Positions 1-11,604 of a DNA stretch of 64,000 nt are shown piece after piece; the first letter of the stretch is position 1, and every line of letters begins with the position of its first letter. The stretch is from assembly GCA_963678675.1 (NCBI GenBank), contig OY783200.1, positions 8,692,501 through 8,756,500 on the forward strand, in the 5' to 3' direction. The notes under the pieces are model-generated. The model was not told where the DNA came from, made no database searches, and saw only the letters and a list, made by a program, of their open reading frames with translations. The stretch comes from Xiphydria camelus (taxonomy: Eukaryota > Arthropoda > Insecta > Hymenoptera > Xiphydriidae). Made by a program: the position numbers and the translations under genes.

Positions 1-495
1 TCAAATTGATATTATCAAAGTATGACGGATTTTCATGATTTTACATTGTTTTAGTGAATAAAATCAGAGAATCTGACATGTCCTGAATAGATTTAGTTAT
101 ATGATTTTTTTTAAATTATCTTTTGACACATATTTTGTGTTGAAAACAAATTATATAAATCATCATCAAATGCTATAGGAACGAATATTTGTACCATTGT
201 CTATGGAAATTTCCTCTTAAAGCACCAATTTGAGACAACTGTGTGTAAAAATCTGAGAAAGACAAATAGATAGAATAGATTTATAGGATTCTATCCGCAT
301 ATAGGATAGTCGCACCAGTCTTGGACACCTACCACTGAATGCCATCTTTACAAATAAGTATTATTAACTTGGAAGGAAACGTGACAATAGTCGAACAATA
401 CCCACGAAAATTCTCCTATATTACCCTACTATGAATACCTATAAATACTCAAGTCTTAAAATAATTATACTCCAAGGAGTTTTATTCTTCTCAAG
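1..495. other. AT-rich sequence, no gene seen
   Basis: No exon-like ORF. It may be intron of the nucleotidase gene, whose 5' exons should lie to the left. Confidence 0.4.
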
Positions 496-738
496 AATTG
501 AGCCATTGAAAACCAGAATGGTGTAAGTCACATTTCATGTAAGCTGAGATTATTTGACAGCAAAGTTAAGTACAGTTTGAAAAATCTGTTTAGATGATAC
601 AAACTGATATTTTAAATCGTACATATCTGTTTTGTATCATCTAGATAGATTTTTCAAATTGTACTTAACTTTGCAGTCAAATAATCTCAGCTTACATGAA
701 ATGTGACTTACACCATTCTGGTTTTCAACGGCTCAATT
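496..738. repeat. foldback MITE
   Basis: Begins AATTGAGCCATTGAAAACC and ends with its inverted complement (GGTTTTCAACGGCTCAATT). Arms of about 105 bp are nearly perfect complements around a short centre near 615. No coding capacity. A non-autonomous foldback element; superfamily not assignable. Confidence 0.8.
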
Positions 739-1842
739 ATTTGCCAGTTTCCTTAAGCTCGTATACTTTTTTATAAGAAACGCTCAAACAGGTTTCTTTT
801 TAAAAAAGGTTTATTTGAAACGTTATTTAATATCTTTGTACGGAGAATATTAGTTACACTAAAATGAAGACTAATATCGATAATATCGGGTTAAAAGTTG
901 ATAAATGCCTACTGGTATTTACGGGTTATCTTGAATTTAATTGAATGTTATATACTGAAAGGCCTCAAATTTAATAATTCCCGGCAGTAATTCGGCTGTA
1001 CTGACAGTATTAATTGTTTCTTTAAATTAATATTATCACGCGTTTCCTTAACGTGGCCTTCATTGGAGCATTTACCCTGTGTAAAAACAATAGGCATCAG
1101 TAGATACATGTATGTATACTCAAAGACAATGAATCCGTCTGACACGCAGATGAATCAACGAAATTTAAGATCGGCAATTGATAGAATTATTTTTTTCGAT
1201 CAATCACGAGTCTAAAAATTCGCTGATGAGTCGGACAAATTCATAGTCCTTGGGTATACAAGTTTTATCATCCTTATGGAATGTTCTTTGTTTTTAGACA
1301 CAAGGATAGAATCTTATAAATACCTATTTATCCTTTTCAGATTTTTTTAGGTTGGTGTCTGGAATTACTATTTCAAAAGCACGTTAGATTTCCAAAAAGA
1401 ATCGTATGGGATTCCTATAGGCTTTTATGGCATACACGTTTGTAAAATTCCAACAAAACTTCGAATATGTCTACAGAAAACAAAATAAACTATGACAGAT
1501 TATGTCTATAAATCTGAACGTTTGTTAAATGTTAACAGAATTTCAAAAATACTGATAGAACATGAAATAAAACAAATCATGACGGAATATATCAAAAGCT
1601 GTGAAAGTTTGTCAAATTCTGTGCCGATGTTTCAGAAGTGTAACAGAATGTGTCAGATTTTTTCTAATATCTGACACATTTTGGTAACATTTGTCAACGC
1701 AAAATATAATTTGTATTAAAATTTGCCAAAATTTAATATTCAATTTTGACGAAATCTGTGAAATTCCTGCACCACATTTTCACCAGAGATTCTTTCACGC
1801 GGCGCAAAGGCAGCGTTACAACAACCGGGCGTCTCATTACAG
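739..1842. other. AT-rich sequence, no gene seen
   Basis: Contains short ORFs (for example 1492-1674) with no recognisable protein and a tract around 1480-1740 rich in degenerate CAGAA/TTCTG words. Probably intron of the nucleotidase gene. I see nothing functional apart from the acceptor at its right edge. Confidence 0.4.
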
Positions 1843-2147
1843 GCACCTCGGAGTACACGCAGGGCCTCGTGGAGCACGTTACGGTGCTCGTCGGCGTGGC
1901 GGTGGGAGAGCGAGCCATCGGCGGAGTCATTCATCAGCCTTACTACAACAACGCCGAGACCGGCAACCTCGGTAGGACCTTCTGGGGCATCGACGGCGTG
2001 GGGGTCGGCGGTTTCGCACTGACTCCGCCGCCTGAGGGCAAGCGGATCATCGCCACGACCAGATCGCACTCGGATGATACGGTGCAGGCGGCACTGGACG
2101 CCATGGAAACCGATGAGATTATACGGGTCGGCGGTGCAGGGCACAAG
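1843..2147 (+). CDS. BPNT1: 3'(2'),5'-bisphosphate nucleotidase, internal exon
   Basis: Internal exon of the enzyme that removes the 3'-phosphate from PAP (3'-phosphoadenosine 5'-phosphate), a by-product of sulfation. The frame reads TSEYTQGLVEHVTVLVG, then GVIHQPYYN, TTRSHS and ends in VGGAGHK, all matching the middle of animal BPNT1 after the metal-binding DPLDG motif. The exon starts after the acceptor cattacag; its first two bases finish the Gly codon of that motif. It ends at the donor AAG|GTATGT. It joins in phase to the exon at 4948. The exons for the first roughly 125 residues, including the DPLDG aspartates, are not seen in the 1.8 kb to the left and probably lie outside the window. 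The coding DNA is clearly GC-richer than its surroundings. Assignment is secure at family level. Confidence 0.9.
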
Positions 2148-3030
2148 GTATGTGCAGCGTCGAGGTCGTCTCTTCCGCGTAATGAGTAAGGAACTGAACG
2201 GTTACGCGGTGTCCTAGTTGAGCGGATTAGCGGCTGCCGCGGTAGTATCAAAAGCATTGAAATAAAACGGGTTGTTCTACATTCTTATATGTATGGCACG
2301 CCGTTTTGTTTTTTGCATAGCATTCATTTTAAATATAAAATGAAATTATGTTCTTTATTTTAAAGGAAATGCTCAACCATTATACGTAGACATACATTTT
2401 ATTAATTTTTACTATATCCTGGTATAATATATTATAATATTTTAATTATATTATGACATAATAATATTACGATGAATTAAAATTATGCCGAAATGTAATG
2501 ATAATTCGGTGAATTTTTATTATGTCCCAACATAATTTTAATTTATCAAATTATTATATTGTGACGTAATTTTAATTCATTTTTTATTCGGCGAAATTTC
2601 TTTTGTGCCATTAAAAAGCAAAACGACATTCCATACTTGTGCAAATTACCAATGGAATCAAAACATTTTTGTTTCATACAGTCCTAAAATTTACATTAAA
2701 TTAACTTTACCATTTATTATTAGCATGATCACCTTTCACCTTAATTAACACTTCAATTCTTTCTGTCGTAAAGTCAACAATTTCTTGCAATTATCTCAGT
2801 TTTTCATGATGAAACCACATGAAAAAAATCCTTCATTTTATTAATTTTTATAAGCGTATCAGTATTTAGAAGGATTCGTTAAATTCCATAAAAGCTTTCA
2901 TTGTAATTTATACACTTACATTAATTAATAGAATTAACAAATTTCCTTCAAATGTGATTTCATCATGAAAAACTCGAAGATGGTTAAGAAAAAAACTTGT
3001 AGACTCTCTACGCCAGAGAGAAGTGAAATA

Positions 3031-3240
3031 TTATTTTCGTCACTCAGAGTGCTTAAAACTTGGTTTCACGGGTGTCCTCAACCCCGTCAACCTCGTATTT
3101 CACACTTAGTGACAAAAAATAGAATTCGTTATAAGGGCGTTTCGCGTCGTTTTAACTCGTGTGATGGCCGCACTCGCATCGCTCGTGCGGAAAACTTCAC
3201 ACTCGTTAAAAACGGCGCTTCACGCCCTTATAACGAAAAT
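3031..3240 (-). repeat. composite foldback MITE, copy related to 38297-38577
   Basis: Two adjoining inverted-repeat modules. The first is bounded by TCACTCAGAGTGCTTAAAA and TTTCACACTTAGTGACAAAA. The second begins TTCGTTATAAGGGCG and ends CGCCCTTATAACGAA. The same two modules, inverted and in reverse order, form the insertion at 38297-38577 inside the Helitron, so this is a mobile repeat in the nucleotidase intron. Confidence 0.75.
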
Positions 3241-3245
3241 ATCTA

Positions 3246-3450
3246 GTCGCGTTTACACATGCATGGATTTAGTGACGCCAGTAGTTGCGCCAGTTCTACT
3301 TGCATGCTTTCAGCATGCTACAGACTTTTTCCGTCTATGCGTGCAAAATTAAACTTGTATGCAAGTCGATGTTTACACTTGCAAATTTAATTTACTGGCA
3401 CGCCAGTTTTTATTGGCGCCACTAAATACATGCATATGTAAACGCGGCAT
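3246..3450. repeat. MITE, family with GCGTTTACACATGCATG ends (copy 1)
   Basis: About 205 bp with terminal inverted repeats GCGTTTACACATGCATGG and its complement ending AAACGCGGCAT. The subterminal GTGGCGCC-like block is also inverted. Highly similar to the copy at 3675-3882. Confidence 0.8.
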
Positions 3451-3674
3451 TAATTAAAGTGGGAGATTATCATACTAACAATAAGTGCTAAATTTCATTT
3501 GATGTAAGTTAGGAATGTGTATGAAATAAAAATATTTTGATTCCATTAATTAGCACAAGGGTGTACGTGCGAGATTTGAAGCGGCGCACGCGTTTTACGA
3601 GCGGCCGACGTGGTCAAACCATTTGAGAAGTCCGCCTCTGCCGTTTATGCCTTTTCAATTACGATATCTTCATA

Positions 3675-3882
3675 ATGCCGCGTTTACACATGCATGAATT
3701 TAGTGGCGACAGTGGTCGCGCCAGTTCTACTTGCATGATTTCAGCATACTACAGACTTTTTCGGTCTATGCATGCAAAGATTCAACTTGTATGCGAGTCG
3801 ATGTTTACACTTGCAAATTTAATTTACTGGCGCGCCAGTTCTTATTGGCGCCACTAAATCCATGCATGTGTAAACGCGGCAT
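3675..3882. repeat. MITE, family with GCGTTTACACATGCATG ends (copy 2)
   Basis: Ends TGCCGCGTTTACACATGCAT and its complement. The flanks suggest a TAA duplication on both sides, matching the TWA target preference of PIF/Harbinger elements. No coding capacity; lies in the nucleotidase intron 225 bp from copy 1. Confidence 0.82.
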
Positions 3883-3982
3883 AACTGACCCGTTGCGCCG
3901 CCCGTACCACGCATATATTCGATACGTAGAACGCTCTACACGGGAGAAATAATTGCTAGTGTGAAAAAAAATACTTCTTGAA

Positions 3983-4478
3983 CCAAGAACATATCGACCG
4001 GTACTAGAAAAAAGCACGTATCTCTTCACTATCACTAATGCGGCGGCCACACGCCCAAGCTTTACCGAGTGCTTACTTGCACAAACCGGTTTGTATCGGC
4101 AAGCCTTTGTATGTGGACGGGAAGACGGTAGTTCGTGCAGTCCGAAAAGCGCGGCTTGTGCAGTCGTCGCATTGCCAAAGATATCGTTTGTACAAACTCG
4201 GTTTGCACGATAAAGCTTGTAAGAACTTACTTGTACCGTGTGGACAAGCTAGCGGTTCCGCCTTTTTTTGCGCTAACTATATCGTGCAAGTAAGTTGCTA
4301 TCGTGTGGCCGCCGCTTAAGAAACATCGTAACTCGTTTCTATGCGAGGAAACATCGTAAGTCCTCATTCTCTTCAATGTGATTTACAGCTTTTCCTTGCA
4401 TAGCAAAGAGTTACTATGTTCTATAATGACAGTGAAAAGATACGTGCTTCTTTCTAGTACCAGTCGATATGATCTTGA
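3983..4478. repeat. larger foldback element carrying a nested MITE
   Basis: Outer inverted repeats of about 50 bp (left around 3983-4030, right around 4428-4478) share the words TCGACCGGTACTAGAAA and its complement, and GCACGTATCTCTTCACT. They enclose the separate inverted-repeat element at 4037-4318. Confidence 0.6.
4037..4318. repeat. MITE with GCGGCGGCCACACG ends
   Basis: Terminal inverted repeats GCGGCGGCCACACG / CGTGTGGCCGCCGC, with further inverted subterminal words (ACTTGCAC...GTGCAAGT). About 280 bp, non-coding, nested in the foldback above. Confidence 0.75.
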
Positions 4479-4591
4479 AAGTTTTTAATTATACCGATTC
4501 TTGGTCGAAGACTTGATATTCTTGATTCAAAAATACTTTCGTTGGAACGAGAAATTCTACTTTCGCTAAAAAAAAATCAATTACTCAAGCC

Positions 4592-4743
4592 TCCCGAGCA
4601 ACACACTTTAGTCAAAATAATGTAATTCACTAAATGACGTCATTTTTTTGATTAAAATAACATCAAACGTCTTTCAGAAATGACAAAATAATGAGGTTTT
4701 ATTAGTGAGTAACATTATTTTGACTAAAGTGCGTTGTTTGGGC
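4592..4743. repeat. MITE with CACTTTAGTCAAAATAATGT ends
   Basis: The left arm CACTTTAGTCAAAATAATGT is repeated inverted at the right end (ACATTATTTTGACTAAAGTG), and subterminal TCACTAA words are also inverted. About 150 bp, non-coding, in the nucleotidase intron. Confidence 0.75.
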
Positions 4744-4947
4744 TATCAAATATTTTCTTGCTCGAAGAGAACCCTAGCTTGATCCTGCAATTATATTATA
4801 TTTCTGAATATCAAGAAAATATTTTTTTGACATAAACCATTATTTCTTTCGGTGTATTCACGATAACCGCAAACGCCGCTTCTACCGCGTCGGCCGCTCG
4901 ACGCCGCTTAGCTGGGTGACCGCGTTAATCTCTCGCGCTGTTCGCAG

Positions 4948-5205
4948 GTGATGCTCCTGCTGGAGGGAAAGACGCATGCGTATCTGTTCGCCAGTCGCGG
5001 CTGCAAGCGGTGGGACACGTGCGCACCGGAAGCGATTCTACACGCGATCGGCGGCACACTGACGGATGTGCACGGCGAGCGATACTCCTACAACGTGGAC
5101 ACGCCTGTCGCCAACAAGGGTGGCGTCCTGGCGACCGCGCCCGGTCAGTCGCATCAGTGGTACCTCGCTCGCATTCCGGAAGCGGTGAAGCAGAAGCTGC
5201 AATGA
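4948..5205 (+). CDS. BPNT1: 3'(2'),5'-bisphosphate nucleotidase, last exon
   Basis: Last exon, beginning after the acceptor gttcgcag with GTG (an internal valine, not a start) and ending at TGA 5203-5205; it encodes 85 residues. The motif FASRGCKRWDTCAPEAILHA is the C-terminal substrate and metal site of the inositol monophosphatase-like fold, where the Asp of WDTCAPE is a catalytic metal ligand. GGTLTDVHG and GVLATAPGQ follow as in animal BPNT1. Joined to the upstream exon it reads GGAGHK|VMLLLEGK without a gap. The 2.8-kb intron between them carries several MITEs. The gene runs convergently into the acyl-CoA synthetase gene, whose stop codon lies 293 bp away. Confidence 0.92.
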   Translation: MMLLLEGKTHAYLFASRGCKRWDTCAPEAILHAIGGTLTDVHGERYSYNVDTPVANKGGVLATAPGQSHQWYLARIPEAVKQKLQ

Positions 5206-5491
5206 TCCGAGCACGCGCTATACTACTCGTATTCACGCGCGGGAAGACAGAGCGTACCGCTGGGGACTCGTACATTCCTTTTCGACGTACGGGCGCGTAG
5301 AAAAGCCCTTTCTTAATGACTGTATATAATTATATCAAATTCGCAGCGACATAAATGATAGATCCATCATTATTCGCGATTTTTATTCCCTTCCGCGTTG
5401 CATCGGCAATCGGCGAGAGCGCGGGAACGCTTCGCGGAGAAAGCCGACGCCGGGAGGCGCAACTGTGACTAGTCTCACCTGACGTGACATC
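5206..5491. other. convergent intergenic spacer
   Basis: Short spacer between the 3' ends of the nucleotidase and synthetase genes. It must hold the nucleotidase 3' UTR; a CATAAA near 5350 is the only poly(A)-signal-like hexamer I noticed on the + strand. No ORF or repeat of note. Confidence 0.5.
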
Positions 5492-5497
5492 TTTATT
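5492..5497 (-). promoter_or_regulatory. AATAAA poly(A) signal abutting the stop codon
   Basis: On the - strand the stop TAG (5500-5498) is followed directly by AATAAA. If used, the synthetase mRNA would have an extremely short 3' UTR of roughly 20-40 nt. Confidence 0.55.
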
Positions 5498-8400
5498 CTA
5501 CAATTTGGATTTGAGCATATCTCTTAGGTGTCTCCTGAGTATTTTGCCGGATGGCGTCTTGGGTATGTCCTCGAGAAATCGAACTCCACCCCGCAGTCGT
5601 TTCTGAGCGGAGACGCGATCTGCGTGAGCAAAAATGCGTGGATCCTCAGCGTCGATCGAACTTGCCCAAGAAAATAGAAAGCAGTGGCGACCTACCGTTC
5701 ACGTATTTAACGATCTCCTCGGCGGACACCTTCACCCCGGTTTGCTTCACGACGAACGCAAGCGGCAATTCGCCGGCCGCCTCGTCGGCTAGTCCCACGA
5801 CCGCCGCGTCCTTGATACCGGGATGCGTGAGCAGGATGGCTTCCAGTTCCGCCGGCGGCACTTGAAAGCCCTTGTATTTGATGAGCTCCTTCGACCGATC
5901 GACTATATAGAAGTAACCCTCCTCGTCGTAATAGCCAACGTCGCCTGTGTGCAACCAGCCATCGCGGTCGATCGTCGCCGCCGTGGAGGACACGTCGCCG
6001 CAATATCCCTTCATGATCAAGTCGCCCTTGAAGCACAGCTCTCCCTGGGTGTTTGGCCCCAGGTTCCTCCCGACTCCATCCTCGCCGATCGGAATTACTT
6101 TCGCTGCGGGAAAGAAAGAAATCGGAGCGTCTCTCGGCCGTTCGCACGGTTCCACTTCTAGGCTTCACAGTCCCTATTTATTTTATTTTCGAGGAAATAG
6201 GGGAAATTTGTGCAAAAAAGGGGAAATTTTGGATTAAAAAGAAAGAGATTTAACAGAAATTCTAAACGTGCAGTGGTTTTAAAAAATGACAATTTTTAAG
6301 ATAGGTATACAATAAAACACCAATATCTATTAAACGAATGAAGGATGTTTTTGTGACTTAAAAATTTATATCTCACGTTATGGAACTTAAAACTGAGTAT
6401 TGCGGTCTGATTTAAGGAAATGGGAATCTAATTTCCGGTGAGAAATATTAATTCAACTAGGCTTTTACATTTTAAACGAAATATTAATGCAGGTAGATGA
6501 AGTAGGAATTATAGTACCATTTTTTATAGAAGAATGAAAGAAAAAAAGAAATTTACCACTTTGAGACCCTTTCCACGTAATCCGAAATTAGGAAAAGACA
6601 AATTCAACTGAGAAGTTGAATAGTTTTAGGGTAAAATAGGGGGCACGCTGTGAAGCCTTCACTTCGGAATCTTACCCGATATACCGGGAACCAACGTCCC
6701 CACGCTTCCGAGCTTGTGGCCGTCCTTCGGCGTCAGCACCACGGCCAAAGTCGTCTCCGTGAGGCCGTAGCCCTGTCTGATATCGGGGACGCGTAGCCGT
6801 TTGGAGACGGTCGCCAGAATATCCTGGGAGAGCGGCGCAGCTCCGCACCTGTTCAAAGTCGTGAGCAATGTATTAAAACATAGGAGCTGCAAAAACTTGA
6901 TTATAGAATTCCCTGATTTTTCCCTGACTATTTCAGATCAAATTTTGTAAGTATTCTTTGATATTTTTGTTTATATTAGGAGTTTTGTGTATGATCAGAT
7001 TAACAAAGCTATATATAATTGTAATATAAGAACACGAGGTGTCAAAAACATTTATACGCTAACAGTAAGAAGGTAACACTGATGATAGAGATATTAATTT
7101 TAGTCAATGGGATGCACGTACGCCACTACTGGAGATATCTGAAGCAGCAGTGCAAATTCCATTGTGAAATATGTATACCAATGGCGAAAATTTGAAGAAT
7201 TATAACTACTTTATTTATAATTTCCAGTAAAAATTAAAAATTTTTTGATTTTGCCTGACGGCCCCCGCGGAAATGATTCTCTGAAAAATTGAAATAAAGT
7301 CTGAAAATCTTGGAAAATAACTGAAAAATTCAAAGAACTGGAACACTTTTCAGAGATCAGAAACGTAAGGAAGTTTAAAAATAGTCAGAAATAATATCAT
7401 GCGATATTTCTCTAAAAATTCCTTCCTTTCCTCTGATTATGTCTGAAAGTTTCCAAGTTTCTCTAAAGAATTTTGAGAATTTGTAGGACATTTAGCACTT
7501 CAGAATAATTCAGAAAAATTTAAAGAAACACAGAAATAATAACACGCGATCTTTCTCTCAGATAATATGCCTTCAATCTGATTATTTCGGAATGTTTCCA
7601 AGTTTATCTGTAAAAGTCTGATGAACTGTAAGAGGATTCAACGCTTAAGAGTAATTTAGAAAAACGTGAAAAAATTCAGAAGTAATATATTGAACGATGT
7701 TTCTCTTGAAAATCTCGATTTCTTCACATTATCTCTAAAGATTTCTCACATTTCCGAAATTTACTTATGCAAGAAATGGAAACGTCTTGTTATGGATATA
7801 TTTTTATATATCCATAACACAAGCTTCTGAAAAAGCTTCTCAGCAACTGAGCTTTTGAAAAATATTTTCAGAATATACCCATACAGGTAGTTCCAGACAA
7901 ATGTACTGAGGTGCATTTGACTTACTGTTGTCCGAATATATTTATCTAGTACTATACTAAAATTTAACAGACTTTTCCGAATTTTTCAGAGAAACGATTC
8001 AACATTTTATAAAGTAATAGATTTTCAGATAATTGCAGAAATTAAAGACATGCAATTTATTGAAACTTTAATCACATGTCAATTATTTTCTGTAAAAAAT
8101 TCTAAGAAAGTCTGATAAATTATAAGAAGTAGTAAAAGTAATTTTTAAAGATTCTCAATCTTTCCAAGAATTTGGTAGAGAAATATTTACAGCAGGGCGA
8201 TGATCGACGTTCTCTGAAAATCTCTAGAATAGGGAAAACTTCCGCTGAGAAACACTTATAAATTAATTAGCAAATTTCGTAAATAAATTTCAATCTTTCA
8301 GTTTTTAAAAAAAATTTGCAAATAAATGTTTTCAGTAAATTGCTTACTAACATTCTCTGAGATTCTCGTTGATAAAACAAATTGTTATTAGTAGGAGAAA

Positions 8401-9805
8401 TTTGGCTATTTTCAGAGAAATTTCGTATGTTAGAAAAATCTCTGCAAAACTAATGATACTCTATGAAATTCTCTGATTTTCTCTAAAATCCATAGAAAAA
8501 TTAAAAAATTCCTACATATTCAGATAAATTCGGAGTTGTCTGAAAAATTAGAAATTCCAATTATTCAGATGGAAGAAATCAGAGATTTTCATAGAGTTCG
8601 AATTCTTTCCCTGAAAATATCTTTATTGCTCTGACAATATCAGAAAAAACCCTGAAAAAATATTTTTCCATAAATCTCTTAGAGATTTTCAAATGTTTTT
8701 TCACTAGGGGATTAAATTCCCTGACATTTTCTGGTTTTCCACGTCTGCAGTCGGCCTGCAAAATACCTTCTCCCCGCCTCCCGATTACCCGAGAATGAAC
8801 CGCATCAACCTACCATATCTGTTTAACGCTAGACAGATCGTATCGGTCCACTAGTGGATGCTTGGCCAGAAACACCATGAGCGGCGGTACGAGCAGCAAA
8901 TTCTGTATCTTGTACTTCTGTATCGCCCCGAGAAAATGCTCCGGCTCGAATCTCGAGAGCACGACGGTTGTCGAACCTAACGCCAGCTCGAGGGTCATCC
9001 TGATAAAGGCGTAAGCGTGAAAGAACGGTAGCAGGCCGAGCAGAACCGTGTCCGCGTTCACGTTGATGACCTCGGGATTCTGGTGGTACTTCAGCACGCA
9101 GAATACATTCCTGTCCGTGAGCATGACGCCTTTGGGAAGGCCCGTGGTGCCGCTCGAGCAGAGAATAGCCAGGATGTGGGTGTCCGCGTCGACGTGGCGC
9201 GGCCGAAAATGCTGCACGTCCTGCTCCGACACTCTGGAAGTCAGGTCGTCGCAGCTCGGCAGGTCGCCTTCAGGACAATCAACCAGCGATACCAACTTCG
9301 GCGCCCAATCCAGGCCCTGCACGACTTCCTCGAGGCGCGCGGCGACCGCGCGCGAGACGAAAATATAGCGTGGCCGCGATATGCCGAGCGCATGAGTGAA
9401 CTCTCGCTCGGTGTACATAGGGTTCAGCGGAGCGCATGTCGCTCCTAGGTAGAAAGCCGCGCAGACCGGCACACAGAAGCTGAGGTTGTTCTCACTGCAG
9501 ATAGCCACACGGTCGTCGGCCTGGAGTCCTTTTTGGCTGAGATACACCGCCAGTTTGACACTGCGCTGGACTATCTGCCGATAAGTCTGCCGCTCACCCG
9601 TATCGGCATTGATCTGCACCGGATGAGAGCAAAATGGTTACATCGATCTCAACGCACATCATCAGAGACGCAGTAGCGAGTTTACCTGAGCCACGCGAGA
9701 GCCGTGGGCGGTCAGTTGGTCCAGCAAGTAGCGTCCGAAGTTCAGCCCTTCGGGGAAGTGGACGATTTCCTCCGGTCCGGTCAGCACGTTCGTCTCGCGC
9801 GACAT
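5498..9805 (-). CDS. Peroxisomal acyl-CoA synthetase, 4-coumarate-CoA ligase / luciferase-like
   Basis: Complete five-exon gene: 9805-9686, 9613-8814, 6848-6676, 6103-5696, 5619-5498. Summed length is 1623 nt (540 aa), and all four introns have GT-AG ends that keep frame. ANL superfamily enzyme: it adenylates a carboxylic acid and transfers it to CoA. Visible motifs are the P-loop-like SSGTTGLPKG near residue 193, YGLTETT near 335, the hinge LHTGDVGYYDEEGYFYIVDR, and the catalytic lysine in PKTPSGKILRR near 526. The protein ends in SKL, a canonical PTS1, so peroxisomal import is expected. The start ATG at 9805-9803 opens MSRETNVLTGPEE, a typical family N-terminus. Insects have many paralogs, often annotated as luciferin 4-monooxygenase-like; substrate and light production cannot be inferred. 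Nothing suggests a pseudogene. Confidence 0.93.
6849..8813 (-). other. large intron of the acyl-CoA synthetase gene
   Basis: 1965-bp AT-rich intron between exons 2 and 3. It is filled with short degenerate motifs of the type TCTGAAAATT / AATTTTTCAGA on both strands from about 7270 to 8700, looking like low-complexity decay rather than a recognisable transposon. No coding exon was found in it. Confidence 0.6.
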
Positions 9806-10439
9806 TTTGAATATCCCCAAATCGATGCAACGCTCGAACGGCTCTTTTTTTCTTCGCGTTTACACTCCTTGGTCCAACCGTGGCCAGAGTCCGAAATTTA
9901 TCAGCGAGCGGCGGAATGATTCCGGAGATAAGAGTATGGCATACGGTGGCAATAACACACTCGAGGGTTGCGTTATCTAGGTCCAATGAGCGCGGGGCGA
10001 CCTGCGATTAAGTCGACAATCTTGACGAAGTGGATAATTTATCTTCTTCGCGTTAATTGACATTTACGGATCGCCGACCCGTATAGCAGACGCCCGCCGC
10101 GCGGTTTTACTGCGCAACGAGAAAGGAGGCATGGTGCGATTGAAATTCTTGCAGGATTAGGTCAAGAACGTCACGACGGCGATCGAATTGATAATTATTG
10201 TTGATCGCGGCATTATTTATACTGATAATTGTTTTTATGACGGTATTCCGGCCAAAGCTCGCAGAACGGCTCTATATGTACTTTTCTTGTAATAGTATAG
10301 TGGCGCCTTCTAACGGGATCTGGTAGAACCTTGTCCTTGGAATATTCTGCTAGAGGACGATACTGATTAAATCCTGTAGGTGTTGATCGTGTTGATGGTC
10401 TAGCTCGCCCGTCAGACTGGCGAGAAGGAACTCAACCCT
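9806..10439. other. 5' flank of the synthetase gene, no gene seen
   Basis: Moderate-GC sequence that should contain the synthetase promoter. No TATA box or other element can be singled out with confidence. The right edge grades into an LTR-like repeat. Confidence 0.4.
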
Positions 10440-11420
10440 ACACGATATTAATTAATATTGTTGCGTGCCGGGCTGGTCTTCTTGGTCCGTTTGTAGGGGG
10501 CAGGTCCGTGCCCGTGGAGTGCTGAACCACTCTGCTCGGAAAGAGCGGGATCGGGAGATGAAGTTTTATTGCAGGTGGAGAAATGAAAACTCTTAATCCA
10601 AGAATTAGGTGATCACCAATGAATTATATTTGAACACATAGTTGGAATATAATTTGTCGTTATAAATCGGTATCTGAGTGCACCTCGAGCGGCAAAGTGC
10701 ATCCTTTTAAATCAAAAGTCCCCGCCTCTCGGTAACAACGGGGAACCAATCAATACTCAGCGCTAATGTGGGGAACCAATCTGATACTCGACGCTAGTCG
10801 TAGTCAAGGACTCTACTCCCACTTTCTTCGTCTACGCACAATGATCTAATCCACGCTCCACGCGTCCACGTGCGAAGAAAGCACGCATCGACCCTGATTC
10901 TGGCGCGCACAATCCCACGCACTCGAAAGAAAACATGCCCTCATCGACCGTGGGTCTACCGCGCACGAACTCCCGCAATCCGAAGCGCGTATCGATGACA
11001 AATCTTATGCGCGCACGCCTACGTGACTCAAAGAAAGGAGAACTGTTCTTGCTAGCTAAATTAACTACGACCTATCGGTCCGCGAAAGGGGATACCATAT
11101 TTACAAACGGAGCTCGCAGCGGCCCGCGACTCAGATCCCCTGTCCATCACGCAATAAAGGTGTTTATAATCTCGCGAATAGAAACCACGGTGGCCTGCGA
11201 CTTATTTAACTTATCACGCAGTCTTCGACGTTCTCGTTCTTTCTCTCTATTACAATCCATCTATACCTTACTTGCTTAATAAAATGACAATAATTAGAGG
11301 TTAATACAAAGAGTTTGAATGCGCCGCCAAAAATTTAGTAACTTCCAAAAGTTATAGGGATTTTAGGTCAAGTCTGGATGCAGACGCGACAATATCGTTG
11401 ATTCAAGCAACAACGTGGCT
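10440..11420 (-). repeat. LTR-like repeat, inverted copy of 22354-23290
   Basis: Matches the complement of 22354-23290 over nearly its length: shared blocks include GGCAGGTCCGTGCCCGTGGAGTGCT, the gaccgataggtcg/cgaaaggggata region, and TTTTAGGTCAAGTCTGGATGCAGACG. No ORF is conserved. On the strength of the right-hand copy I read this as a diverged LTR of a second retrotransposon family, in the opposite orientation. Confidence 0.6.
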
Positions 11421-11579
11421 GTAGGCCTACTCTGTAACTCGTTACGATCCGTAACGACGGTTGTCGTTAGCATTAGTCCAATCAGGACCCCCATCACAAC
11501 GGAATACTTGATCCTGATTGGACTAATGCTAACGACAACCGTCGTTACGGGCCGTAACGAGTTACAGAATAGGCCTACT
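11421..11579. repeat. foldback hairpin element with the conserved loop
   Basis: Near-perfect inverted arms of about 67 bp (GTAGGCCTACTCTGTAACTC... and complement) around the loop word CACAACGGAATACTTGATCC. The loop recurs at 25660-25725, 35812-35870, 35950-36050 and 55180-55310 with different arms. Confidence 0.8.
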
Positions 11580-11604
11580 GGTAGCTACATACAGCTCTAG
11601 GAAC

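Noticed and set aside
1746..1842. Upstream extension of the nucleotidase ORF to an ATG at 1746
   Set aside because: Similarity to BPNT1 begins only after the acceptor at 1842; the upstream part is intron and the ATG is chance.
4038..4319. 93-codon + strand ORF
   Set aside because: Coincides with a palindromic MITE; the translation reflects the inverted repeat.
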